Source: Solen grandis (Eukaryota > Mollusca > Bivalvia > Adapedonta > Solenidae). From it: DNA of 64,000 nt. Positions 33,590 through 46,290 of this stretch are shown in pieces. Location of the stretch: NCBI GenBank assembly GCA_021229015.1, contig CM037792.1, positions 5,151,876-5,215,875 of the forward strand, read 5' to 3'. The first letter of the stretch is position 1. The number at the start of each line of letters is the position of its first letter. Position numbers and translations under genes: made by a program. Under the pieces are notes generated by a model. The model saw only the letters and a program-made list of their open reading frames with translations. It searched no databases and was not told the origin of the DNA.

Positions 33590-34654
33590 AGTGCTGAAAC
33601 CATAGAGTGGTAACATAAAACCACATAAACCTTGCCTCAAAAACATGGAACCTGATTCCCATTACCTTCAGAGCTGTCAGAAATAAACTAAGACTTTTGG
33701 TCTGAAAACCCACCACACAAACCTATGCAAGAATGAGTGTGAACCTTGAAGTCGGTTTAAAACTTATTCTTATATTTTCAACAATGTGGCGAACCAGGAA
33801 TGACATTTGGGTTTCTTTTGCATTGCGATAATGCTGGCTGTACCCAGACATTTGCATAAAGTCACAACTCTTCCAAATACATACAAAAGAACACCGATCA
33901 TCAGCTTTCATGGGGCCTGCATCCTTCGACGATCAGAAGCAGACTGACTAAATTCAGCAAATGAGCACCTTTATAATTATATTGTTCATCAAGGCAAACA
34001 GATGTTTAGATGTTTTGCTGGGATAATCTTTAATGAGCGTTTCTGATCATAGTGAATATAAATGAAACGAATCACATTAACATTAATTAACAGAAATACT
34101 AAAAATAACCCAAATATATCCTTAGGAAACTGTTTAGAATCTGAAAATGTATAATACGTTTTCGTTACAAAATCTGTCATGCAAAACAAAATAATATATT
34201 GTATAAGAACGCATAAATACTCCTGTTACAAATTTAAAATACATTAGAAATCAACAAAATTCAAAAAAAGTTGCAAGTAAAGATAGAAATGACAAAAACA
34301 CACAATATGTCCTCTTTTGCATCATGAAGAAAAGTCGGAAAAACTAGTGGGAATAACGTGAACATTATCTCTTCGATTGAAGTGAAAGGATCACATGCAG
34401 ACATGTGTTGTATGGTGTCAGTACTAACGGGAAAATTCACCAGGGACACTTACCGTGTAATATTTCACTGAAAAGAGTATGTGTGTATGACTTTTCCTAC
34501 CATTTTTTGTCTCCAATCTTCTCTCTGGTTTATGTTTTGTTTTTTTCACTACTCTTTGCGAGTGTATATTTCTTTATCTATCTTATATATCTCTGAATAT
34601 GCATTTCCTATTTTATGCCAATAAAATGTTGAGACTGAAGTTGAAGTGTAGCTG

Positions 34655-34811
34655 CGGCTACTGTCTCGGTAGATGGCACGAGGGAGACAAATGTCTAGGC
34701 GTTTGTTATTGTATGAGAAATGGTGTTCTTGCTATTGTTGGCCCAGTCGTCCGCTTGTGTGTTTGGTTTTTCTATCCCATCTGTCACCAGCTGGATGACG
34801 TCACGGTCCGC
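34655..34811 (-). pseudogene. Decayed immunoglobulin-domain exon, paralogous to the exon at 54576-54799
   Basis: The minus strand contains IQLVTDGIEKPN, then KNTISHTITNA followed by a TAG. Aligned without gaps to the intact exon's FQLVTDGVEQTN...KSTITLTMTEAL, about 16 of 36 residues are identical, and cagctggtgacaga is shared at the DNA level. The stop follows from loss of one base (GCCTAGAC here, GCTCTAGAT there). The acceptor context AG|ATGG is also kept, but the stretch before the QLVTDG block is 13 bp shorter and out of frame. An alternative reading as a first exon (ccaagATGGCGG start, TGACGTCA nearby) has no donor before the stop. Confidence 0.55.
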
Positions 34812-35315
34812 CATCTTGGACCCCCATGACGTTTAAATGATATCAGCAGTGGTCAGGATGTGCTTTCACCAGCGTTTTATTTTGTACAAATATGCACGTG
34901 AAGCGTAGTAACTTTTAAGTTTTTTGTTAAAATTATTTTAAAAAAATGATGTATAACAAAAAAGTTAATTAACGCAAATCCGTATGTTTTACAATTCAGC
35001 AGTGATAATTTGATTAATGTTAATAAGATTAAAAAATATATATTAGAATAAAAAAAAAGCATTCTTTAATATCTAACATAGGTCCAAGACAAGGAATACA
35101 TTTATTGTGGAAAAGCAATACTGACATTTGAAATTGGCTTTCCTGCCGGGATGCGATTGACTGGTGACGACAAATATAGCTGCTAAGATCGATATTTTGG
35201 AGTAAATATTTTTTAACCTATTCAAATATGAATAATGACGAATCAATAAAAAAGGAGTAGACGCACATCATTATGTATGTGTCGGAAGAAAACACAATAA
35301 CAAACTATTTTCACC

Positions 35316-35392
35316 GTTCCCAGTGGCAGAGTGGTTAGAGCGTCCTCCTCGGGACAGGAGGCCGTGGGTTCGATCCCCAACCGCGGGATTTT
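35316..35392 (+). mobile_element. tRNA-like SINE head, solo
   Basis: A box tggcagagtggttagagcg and B box gggttcgatcccc lie in tRNA spacing. The acceptor arms (ttcccag against ccgcggg) do not pair fully and the anticodon loop is eight bases, so it is not a functional tRNA. No SINE body follows directly; a matching 3' domain occurs at 36274-36388. Confidence 0.65.
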
Positions 35393-36273
35393 AAACACAG
35401 TTTCAAATGACTATCCCCCTTTACGTGGATAAAGCATCATAAGACTTAAACATATATAATATAAACAAATATAATATGTATTATTGATATTTCTATTGGT
35501 ATTCCAATTTAAACGAGGTTTAGATAAGGTTGGTAATACTTCATCCCCCTTACCCCGGAAACGTGAAAATGTTTTCAAATGACCATAGCCACCTCATTTT
35601 CATGTTTCTTCGTTTTTGAAGCCAGTTCTGCGATCAACAATTGATGCGTGAATTCGCTAGTTGACACAGCAGAATCCAGTTGGTTACAGAAATGTGGTCA
35701 CGGTGTACTTTATCATAGGATTGAAGTGGCTGGGACTGTGTGTCGAGATGCTACCGATCTTCAGTCCTGTGTTCTCATGAAAGCACTGCTGTATTTAGAG
35801 AAGGAAATGCGACAATCTGGGGTCAGGTCTTGAAGCCAAGCTTCTTTGACAGGACTTGGCGTCTGCCTGGACTTGAAAGCCCAGCTATCTCGTGCTAGGC
35901 AGACAGTGGCTGCAACTTAAACAGCGGGTTTTGTTCCAGCTTAGTATAGTGACGTTAGAGTGTAGCCTAGGGTAGTTGGAACTCTTAGGGATTGGATTCT
36001 GTTAAGGTGTACAGCTGGGGAAAGTTTTTTGGTGTTATTATATAGTTGATTTGAACGTTAATTCACATTGATTTCTCTTGATTTATTTGGCTTTAAATTA
36101 ATTGTAACAATCATTTTAATCAGCTGTGTATATATTACTGTCTCACGTTTTTTTGTTATCTTATCATCTGGCTAGGCAAACCTCAATGAAAATTCATATA
36201 AGTTTAGTTGCAGCTTTATATTTTAGTTGCAGACGTTTCTTTTTTTAAACCCGCCTCTCGGACGAAATATGAT

Positions 36274-36388
36274 GTACAGTATCATGCCACAGTGTGGTAG
36301 CACTATACAAGTATCTGTCTCAAATAGACATAGTCTCGTCTTGACTGAAATACTGTCGTTAGGATGTTCAACCCAACAAACAAACAAT
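36274..36388 (+). mobile_element. SINE 3' domain, family 4
   Basis: The segment reads gtatcatgccacagtgtggt, agcactata, gtctcaaatagacat and tgactgaaatactgtcgtta with a caacaaacaaacaa tail. This matches the 3' half of the nearly full copy at 60172-60468. Confidence 0.75.
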
Positions 36389-39195
36389 AACACACCATAA
36401 ACATAAAAAGGAGTGCTATTTACAGTATTTCAAAGAGTAAATTAAGGTGAACATTTATACTGTGCATCTTACTTAAACTAATTACCTTCTTTGTCGACAT
36501 GGACAAATACAACTCAAACTTGCGCAGAGAAGATAATTCAATTAATATTGAGAGAATTGACTAGCTTTCGATGCTGTTTTCTTTCACTTTCGCAATCTAC
36601 TTTGCTAATAAGACATACGTGTAATTATTTCACTGGCGTAGCTTCGGTCCGGGCCTGCACGTCTATTTAAGAAATGTTTTATTTTCATCAAAGCGTCAAA
36701 AATACATTAAAAACGTTCGATATTATTGAATATTTGGCCCATGATATACCTCCGCGCATCTTAGACAAAAGTTCCCAGGAAGAGCATGTTCCCGGAGCCC
36801 CCTGACCGGGATTCAGGCTTAGAAATTGTAGATTCTCAGCATTTTAGACAAAGCATCCCTGCGAATGTCAGGAAATCAGTACTTGTTAACTCGGGGCGGT
36901 ACATCATGCAGCAACGTCCGATACTTCGTTGAACCCAATTACTCATTAGCCTGTTTTTGTCAATGATAACGAATAAATGGCATTACTTTGATTAGATCAT
37001 CCAATTCTTGATTAAAGTGGGTCAGCATATTTGATTAATGATTAAGAAATAAGCACTGTTCTTGAAGAGAATTTTTAAATCGATATAGTTACAAATGTAC
37101 TGTAATAAAAAGTATTTCACTACATTTTTATCAAAATGGAACTCAAGCCGGCCAATATATTAAGTCCTGCCCTGTCGTAAATATAATGAATAATATAAAT
37201 TCAATGTCTAAAAAGTATTATTTTGCCCGCTCTCCTTTAAGTGACCTTGATCTGAACAAGACACTAAATACGAGGGTTGTCATAGTAACTCTTGCACTAA
37301 CATTACATTTTACAAAGTATTGAGGTCGGGATCTTGACATTTGAACAGATATCTACTTCGTGAATGTGTGATTCCATGATTATTTAATAACCTAACAGTT
37401 TTACAGCAAAATACATTTTCATTGCTGATAAGATGAGATATTGTCTGATAATGGGATTTTTTAATATAAGTTGTCAATTCTTACATGATGTTACGAATGA
37501 TTGTCACATTTTCTTTTATTAACTCATCTCTTCAGACAGAAGTTTGACCTTGGTATTTCATATCTTTTATGATATTATATCACTGACGGCGATCCATACT
37601 TCCTGTCACGTGACTTGCCCATATGAATTACTCGCATCTAGTCATGACTTATACCAGCATGCTTAAATATTTATAAATATCAGAGTTATAAAAATTGTCT
37701 TGTCCTTAAGAAAGATATTGTCTTTATGACTTTATTTGGACATTTTTTAAGTTGGGTAAAAATGATGTTAGAGGAAATGTCGTGTGAGAATGGCTGAAGG
37801 GGAGTGCATATCACAAATAGATAACATAACTAGATACAGATTAACAGAAACACATACGCAGCGTGATTCAATTATGAAGCAACAGTGTTATTCCCTGAAG
37901 CTTTATAAGTAGCGACCGTTGTAAGATAAACTTTGAACGATGACATTAGACATGAGATCACGTGTTATTTATCAAAATTCAAAGATAATTTGAATGAATA
38001 TTCAATTGATTAAGCGCTGTGCTCTCTCTCTCTCGCGCGCGCTCTCTCTCCCCCGCGCGCGCTCTCTCGTGATTACTCGAGAGGAAAACAAATGTAAGTC
38101 AGATCTAGGTGCTCGGAGAAACATATCAGAATAATAAAATAAATATATACGTAAGGTGCAGGTATCACAAGACTCGGAAGTGCCTCGTCTGATTTGCTGT
38201 TGTAGCGCTTCATTTCTGCATAATAAATAGATGTTCATAGACTAAATCTGGAATAAAACAGTATTAGAAAGACTGGTTTCCATAGAAACATAGTCAATGC
38301 TTCCCGTCTAACAAAAAAAGTTGTTTTAATAGTGTCGGAAGTGTCTCGGGTCATTGTGACATAAATCATAATATTCAAAATCCACTCTTAATCCCTGAAA
38401 TTCATGTTATAGAAGAATGATTGACTAATGGTCGCAAATGTGGCATGGTCATTATAAAGTCAAATGACTTCTAATTATTGTGGATGGCTTAACACTCGGC
38501 TTGAATTCCACGAGCAATACTCGAAAGTTATTCTTAACGGCTATGCCCTGTAATTCACTTCCGGTGAAGGTACATGCCCCGTTATAATCATCGAAGCCAT
38601 GCATATAACTTTACAATATAAGCTTGCTTTTGAAATGTCAAACCATGGACAGAAACCATGGCAAATTGACATGTTATGACAGCATTTATTTTATTACTTC
38701 CCCTTTATAATTTTGTTGTCATGCGTTATGTCCCCTGAAAACTACAAACAGTAAATTTTCTGCATTTTCCTACGTTAAAGTTTAGATGAAGTCATGAAAT
38801 TTGAATCAGAATCAAATAATGCATCTTTCTACCGTGAGTTTTCCTCGAAAATCAGATTAAGTTTTTCATATTCACAGAAATTGTATATTTCCCATAGATT
38901 TCAATGTTAATTTAAATACAGATTATTTCCCCTACATCTAATAAAACCTGGAAAAGCTCTCGGTGAAACATTTTTTATTTTCGGATGTCTTTAAAGAGAC
39001 AAAGTTTCATAGAAATATTTCCATGCAATGACAAGATATGGAATAAGGGTATTAGTGGGATTATATCTTAAATACTCATGCTCAGTAGCGAATTTTATAG
39101 TGCATATTTCATTAACTAATACATGCACTTAGTTTTAATGTCTCATCAAATATTCTCAGTTACTAATGTTATACTGCATTTTATGAAAACTTGAT
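36389..39195. other. No gene recognised
   Basis: AT-rich sequence with a GC-richer patch near 36760-36830 and a CT/CG simple stretch at 38020-38068. No exon has paired splice signals. Confidence 0.3.
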
Positions 39196-39226
39196 CAGAC
39201 AGACAGACAGACAGACAGACGGACAG
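39196..39226. repeat. (AGAC)n microsatellite
   Basis: About seven AGAC tetramers with slight decay at the end. Confidence 0.95.
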
Positions 39227-39782
39227 GCAGATACCTTTATTAGAATCTCATTATTGTACAATTTCATGTACTTGAACACATTTATTTCATAAAGCAGGAA
39301 TACGTATCTAACTCTGGAAGGAGAGTTTATTGCATATGCAGTTCTCATGGACTTCAGTGACGACCCACATGTCAGGGATCAATTATGAGAATTAAGCGTC
39401 GACAGGATGTCCAAGTATTGCAATCTCAAACATTTATTTCGTATTTCAATATTGATTCGTACTGAGACACCAATGTCAAACAGGTGGTCCAACACAAGAA
39501 CTGTTTGCTAAATGTGTGGGATGAAGAAAGCTTTATGTACTGATGGCAATAGAATATCCTTAAAACAATTCATTGCATCGTTCCTATGGTCGAGTTAGTA
39601 CGCGGATATTTGTGGTAATTTTACATGTGTGTTTCTTTGTTTCGTTCAATTTCAGTGAATTAAGCATATGCAACTCGGAAAAGGTAACAATGGTATTTTT
39701 GTATGTTTTATATAAGAAAACTTAAACATAATTTTGCTGAACTTCTAGATTGAAAAAAAAATATATTTAAGTTTTTCAACAT

Positions 39783-40130
39783 TTATCGTATATCCTCTGT
39801 CTGTCTGTATGTGTTTGTATTTTGATTAATATTTTTTAGACGGCGGCCAGCCATCTTTAGTATCTGGAAATTGGAAACAAGCCTTGCTGACCTTGCTGAT
39901 TTGCATATTTTCCACGGCAAATTTAACTGTACCTCTCCAAACTTACATTGTAGCAATTCTGCACCACGAATAGGAGTAGAATATGTTACACAGACGTTTA
40001 TATCATAAACGTTACCGCTTTTGATGTGTAATTGTTTGTTAACATGTTTGCACTGGAGACATCCATTTTTAGGATGAATAAAATATCCGTGGTGTTTACT
40101 AATCAGAACAGCAAGCCATTTTACATACAT
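39783..40130 (-). CDS. 115-codon ORF after a strong acceptor-like tract, doubtful
   Basis: The minus strand has ttttttcttttacag just upstream, then an ATG (MYVKWLAVLISKHH) and a strong GTAAGT donor-like site inside (about 39945). All three frames meet a stop soon after the acceptor unless translation starts at the internal ATG, whose start context is poor. It holds a CLQC motif. No family is recognised; it may be chance. Confidence 0.2.
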   Translation of the reverse strand: MYVKWLAVLISKHHGYFIHPKNGCLQCKHVNKQLHIKSGNVYDINVCVTYSTPIRGAELLQCKFGEVQLNLPWKICKSARSARLVSNFQILKMAGRRLKNINQNTNTYRQTEDIR

Positions 40131-42129
40131 GAAGATCTACTCCTGTAAAAGAAAAAAGTAACGCTTCGCATTAGAAACGCCAATGTATGTAATTAACCTA
40201 AAGTTGTTCACACGTAATTTTGTATAATGGCGGATTTGGTTAATCCCAAAGCATATCTTAACTTTGAAATAGAAAGACAGACATTCAAGAATCTAAAATA
40301 ATCAAATACCTTTTCAATTTCGACACACACTCGACAACATATAGAATGTATACATTAGGTTCACTAGTACTGAAGAAAGGGATATACAACTTAGGAATAA
40401 AATCAAGTTCATGGCCCCTACTTCGGATTAATATGTAACGAACAGAGAGCGATTTCAACTGGCTCTGAAGCAACTATAATTGCAGAAAAGCATGTGGAGC
40501 TTTTGGCATTATATGATCTTCGCCTCTATTGTTTCGATCACTACTGAAACGCTGGGTTTAAAATTAAAACTATTTCATGTTATACCCGCCGCAGTCTCTC
40601 AGCGCACTGGGTGCTTTGATTATATGAATCTCTAATTGTTAATTGACACGTACGTATCAAAGGTATGGATTAACCTGAAATGAATACATGTTTTGTTTTT
40701 TAATTTTCATTTTTTTTTTTTATCTGATGCAGCCTTTTTCTGCCTTATTACACATTGATCCGAAACACCGTATATGCTTGCTAAATGACAGCTACGTTTA
40801 AATTGCGGATTCTCTGCAGTTACCATCGAGGATCTCGGGGACATTGCTGGTGTAGTTTTGTTATCGATATTTAGCCACAAAATCTTCTCAAAACAATGGC
40901 TTTCAAGCCAGCGCAGTATTAAATTTAGGTCTATTCGTTGCTTTCAGCAGTATCTGTCCACACATTGTGACTAGTTTAACACTGGAGAAATTGGAGAGAT
41001 TCCGTCGGTCAGATCTCTTACGACCAAATGCGTTTTTTTAAATTGCGTTTTATGCGATTCCTTGGGTATGGGGGTGTTTTTTGTACCTGTATGTCTTTAT
41101 TCATACCTCCCGCGCAAAGTAGGACCAATTTTATAAAAATCTATCAATGGTCGAAGGAGATACGGCACTTTAAACGGCGTGATGAACTTTTTCAATGGGA
41201 AAGTTACCTATCTTTTTATTATAATTAAACTAGAATAACGTTGATGTTCATCGTCAAAGATATTATAATTAAATGGTATTTTAGGAGTGTCAAAGCACCT
41301 TTTTTTTAAATTTGACAGTTTTTCGGTCAAAGCAACGTACGTCAAAGATCAATTGTAAAACCAGATGAATATCCTCTGCCTAACACAAATGAGCGGGATC
41401 TGAATGTAGTAATTCAAATCTTTCATTTAATCTTATATTTCGCTTCATTGATAGATTGTTTAGACTGAAGTTTTACACATTTTATATAGCTGCAATTTTC
41501 GTATCTTGATTGCGCTCTCCGAGTGTTTCATGAACACTGTAAAAGTCTGTTTAGTTTTAGGACGAAAATTATCGTGTGTGTTTTGTGTTTCACGTTAATG
41601 ACGTTAGCAAAAGTTTTAAGGGAAATTTTAGGGTATGCAGTATTCACATTTTCATCTTGTAAAGGTCAAAACATTTCATTTCTGTCCAACCTGAGATGAT
41701 ACACAAGTTGTATAAAGCAATATAGAAGTTAATTCGCAAAAAAAAGATGCAAGAACTATTTATTGAATGAAATCCCACAGATGGTAAACGAATGTTGTAG
41801 ACTCAGTTTTATCTATAAAATCGCTTCTCTTGGACATTAAGAGATTTTCAGCCATTAAGTGTAACTGAGAATTTGTCTCACAATAGAAAAGCTCAATACA
41901 TGTACGTTTATTCAGACGAAGTCAGTGTTAAGTCAAATCTAGCGAACGAGCCTAGCTCTTTCTGCTGAACGCTTCAAGAAATGTGATGTCTCCAAAAATT
42001 AAAGCACCTGATTATGTGCATTTGAAGAAGTATATTATGTATTATATGTATGGAAATAAGAACAAATAATTAGAGCATAAAACTTGTCCCGATATATATT
42101 TTTATTCTTAATTCATGTTTTAAGCGAAA

Positions 42130-42165
42130 ACACACACACACACACACACGCACACACACACACAC
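42130..42165. repeat. (CA)n microsatellite
   Basis: About 18 CA repeats with one CG interruption. Confidence 0.97.
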
Positions 42166-42517
42166 CTTAAACAATAAATATAAATACTGGACCAGTGTTT
42201 TAACACCGTATACTGTAATTATTCTTCTGTGCTATTTATCGGATAATTATCAATTTTTAGAAAAATATATGACTCATCATAGTTATTCTCAGATCAGCTT
42301 TTCTAAAACGTTTAAAAGTAAGAGTGCCACGAGACTTGAGCGCTCTTTACATAACACCGAATAAGATGAAATGAAACATTAAAACAGAGGATGGAGACGA
42401 AATCTTCATATTTTAAAGCCTGGCCATTATCTGTGTGTTATTGTAGTGCATCATCTTATTTCCTCTAGTGTCATGCCGTTATGCCTGTTGCTTCCATTTG
42501 CATTACTTTACAGAAAA

Positions 42518-42703
42518 TTATTTTAAAAACTGATATTTTAAATAATTTTTTTCAGCATATTGAGGCGTCATTTTCTTGAGACAACTTCTAAAAGTGAATT
42601 CATTATAAAACCCTGCTCCATACACTTCTTCCACATGACATTGCCTGAAGAACGGATCTTTTTGAATATTGTTTTTATCAAATTGAAAATCATATGGTTT
42701 TTT
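42518..42703 (-). CDS. Candidate cysteine-containing exon, unknown product
   Basis: After a possible acceptor (gagtcaaaattattcag) the minus strand is open. It reads CLPRVKKPYDFQFDKNNIQK, then FFRQCHVEEVYGAGFY and FTFRSCLKKM, closing at TAA 42518. Three spaced cysteines and aromatic residues hint at an extracellular domain. The acceptor would give phase 1, compatible with following the Ig exon at 54576, but nothing proves the link and codon use is AT-rich. Confidence 0.22.
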   Translation of the reverse strand, partial: KKPYDFQFDKNNIQKDPFFRQCHVEEVYGAGFYNEFTFRSCLKKMTPQYAEKNYLKYQFLK

Positions 42704-43876
42704 GACACGTGGTAAACAATCTGAATAATTTTGACTCAAAAGTAGAAATAAATATATTTTACTGCACGATAATGATATTCCTATATATAACGTTAAAGCA
42801 CTTGGATACAAATTTACAAAAATAGAGACATAGTTTAGCCTTTGTACGTAGGCTTGTTTAATGGTCATGACCATATATATCGGAATACAAGGATATCACT
42901 GGCACTGCTGTTAAACAGTTCTTATGACGAGGTTTGTCTGGTTACCAAACACACTGTTAGAAAATAGGTCTAATATGATGGTTTTAATTATGATGCTTCT
43001 TTATGACCAAAGTGAGTTTATATGAGATTTTACTATATGAGCATCTATTTTAACCATTATCCGCCAAAAAATCGGCCTGATAAAATAGAAAACATTTTTA
43101 ACAATTTGGGTATGTCATGACCAGGAAAGCATCCACGGCACACTCTTCAACCGCTGAGACCGAAAACAGAAAAAATATGCTAATACAATGAAAAAGAAGA
43201 CATTTCAAAGATAAACTAGAAACGATCAATATAAATGAACTAGTATTGGTACGAGGTACTTTCTGAGAAACACTGTGGAGTTGCTGGTCTTCACCCGTCA
43301 GTCCCGGTTTAGTAATTATTCTGTGAAGTCTCCTGAAGTCATTATATCTGTTCTGTAGTGTCTGTTCCAAATATAAAGCGATTCAATTTATTATGCAAGA
43401 CAATATGATTCTTATATACATGTATCTATAAAGTTATTATTTCTTTCACGTTTTCGGTATCTTTGTTTAAATGAACAATATCAATAATATTATACTAGCG
43501 GACTTCCCTTACTCAATTTCAGGACTTCTTGAACTCAAATTAACGAATATATGGGTACATTGAATTGACTTTCATATACATTCAACAAAATATAATGTCA
43601 ATTAAAGCTTATTTGTTTTCGGTAAGATGTTATCTGCTAAAGTTTATAACTAATAAATAAAACTGACATGGTCTTTATTTCATTCCAACGTTTCCGAAAC
43701 TATTTTCATTAAAAAATGAAATTGAAAATACAGAAAACATAATAACTTAAGGTAACATCCACAATTTAATTTAGTCGTTTTTTCAGACGGATAAAACAGA
43801 CAACAATACAAAATATGATAAATGTATGACATTTCTCAGAATTAAGAAATCCCAACAACAACAATTTATAATGAAA

Positions 43877-46290
43877 ACCTATAACTTCGACTGTGACATG
43901 ACCATATAACTACGACTGTGATATTATCTTAAAACTACGACTGCATGTAACATGACCTTATAACGACGACTGTGATATGACCTTACTACTACCACAATAA
44001 CATAAGCATATAACCACGACTAAATTTTAACCACGACTGTGATATGACTTTATAACAACGACTGTGATATGACCTTATAACAACGACTGTGATATGACTT
44101 TATAACTACGACTGTGATATGACTTTATAACAACGACTATGATATGACCTTATAACAACGACTGTGATATGACTTTATAGCCACGACTGTGATATGACCT
44201 TATAACCACGACTGTAATATGACTTTATAACCACGACTGTGATATGACCTTATATCCACGACTGTAATATGACCTTATAACTACGACTGTGATATGACCT
44301 TATAACAACGACTGTGATATGACTTTATAGCCACGACTGTGATATGACCTTATAACCACAACTGTAATATGACCTTATAACAACGACTGTGATATGACCT
44401 TATAGCCACGACTGTGATATGACCTTATAACCACGACTGTAATATGACCTTATAACAACGACTGTGATATGACCTTATAACCACGACTGTAATATGACCT
44501 TATAACAACGACTGTGATATGACCTTATAACCACGACTGTGATATGACCTTATTACAACGACTGTGATATGACCTTATAACCACGACTGTAATATGACCT
44601 TATAACAACGACTGTGATATGACCTTATAACCACGACTGTAATATGACCTTATAACAACGACTGTGATATGACCTTATAACAACGACTGTGATATGACCT
44701 TATAACCACGACTGTAATATGACCTTATAACAACGACTGTGATATGACCTTATTACAACGACTGTGATATGACCTTATAACCAAGACTGTGATATGACCT
44801 TATACCTACGACTGTGATATGACCTTAAAACTTCGACTGTGATATGACTTTATAGCCACGACTGTAATATGACCTTATAACAACGACTGTGATATAACCT
44901 TATAACTACGACTGTGATATGACCTTATAGCCACGACTGTAATATGACCTTATAACCACGACTGTGATATAACCTTATAACTACGACTGTAATATGACCT
45001 TATAACTACGACTGTGATATGACTTTATAACTACGACTGTGATATGACCTTATAACCACGACTGAGATATGACTTTATAACTAAGACTGTGATATGACCT
45101 TATAACCACGACTGTGATATGACCTTATAACCAAGACTGTGATATGACCTTATAACAACGACTGTGATATGCCCTTTTAACTACGACAGTGATATGACTT
45201 TATAACCACGACTGTGATATGACTTTATAACTACGACTGTGATATTACTTTATAACAACGACTGTGATATGACCTTATTACAACGACTGTGATATGACCT
45301 TATAACCAAGACTGTAATATGACCTTATAACCAAGACTGTAATATGACCTTATAACAACGACTGTGATATGACCTTATAACAACGACTGTGATATGACCT
45401 TATAACTACGACTGTGATATGACTTTATAACTACGACTGTGATATGGCTTTATAACAACGACTGTGATATGACTTTATAACTACGACTGTGATATGACTT
45501 TATAACTACGACTGTGATATGACCTTATAACCACGACTGTGATATGACATTTTAACCACGACTGTGATATGACCTTATAACAACGACTGTGATATGACCT
45601 TATAACAACGACTGTGATATGACTTTTTAACTAAGACTTTGATATGACCTTATTTCCACGACTGTGATATGACCTTATTACAACGACTGTGATATGCATT
45701 TATAAGTACTACTGTGATATGACCTTATAAGTACGACTGTGATATGACCTTTTAACCACGACTGTGATATGACCTTAAAACTTCGACTGTAATATGACCT
45801 TATAACTACGACTGTGATATGACCTTATAACTACGACTGTGATATGACCTTATAACAACGACTGTGATATGACCATATAACCAAGACTGTGATATGACCT
45901 TATACCTACGACTGTGATATGACCTTAAAACTTCGACTGTGATATGACTTTATAGCCACGACTGTAATATGACCTTATAACAACGACTGTGATATAACCT
46001 TATAACTACGACTGTATATTACCATACAACTATTACTTTAGGTAATAACCTTTAAACTTCGACTATGACATGTCCATATAGCTACGACCATAGGTGATAT
46101 AACATTATATCTACGACAGTGACATGACCATATAACTACGACTGCATGTGATATAACCAAATATCCACGACTGTGATATTACCTTATAACTACGACTGCA
46201 TGTGATATGACCTTATTACCACGGCTGTCATAGACCTTAAAACGACGACTGTAATATGACCTTATAACGACGAATGTAAAATGATTGTGA
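43877..46290. repeat. 25-bp minisatellite, about 80 regular units with degenerate flanks
   Basis: The unit CAACGACTGTGATATGACCT plus TATAA repeats at a strict 25-bp period from about 44016 to 46015. Irregular, longer-spaced variants flank it (43877-44015, 46016-46290). Variants alternate (GTGATATG or GTAATATG; CAACG, CCACG or CTACG), and parts of 44350-44760 follow a 50-bp dimer. A 135-bp block at 44781-44915 recurs identically at 45881-46015, offset 1100 bp, or 44 units. Every frame meets TAA or TGA, so it is not coding. Confidence 0.97.

Noticed and set aside
34794..34815. Promoter with YY1-like ccaagATGGCGG and CRE TGACGTCA on the minus strand
   Set aside because: The same AG|ATGG boundary occurs at the homologous intact Ig exon, and no donor precedes the stop, so a decayed exon explains it better. 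It was not fully excluded.
35316..35392. Functional tRNA gene
   Set aside because: A and B boxes are good, but the acceptor arms do not pair fully and the anticodon loop has eight bases. It matches the heads of SINEs in the window.
38020..38068. Possible Z-DNA or regulatory CG/CT block
   Set aside because: It is a short simple-sequence stretch with no further structure.
43877..46290. Regular short repeats reminiscent of a CRISPR array
   Set aside because: Units are contiguous with no unique spacers, the period is 25 bp, and the setting is an animal genome with spliced genes. It is a minisatellite.
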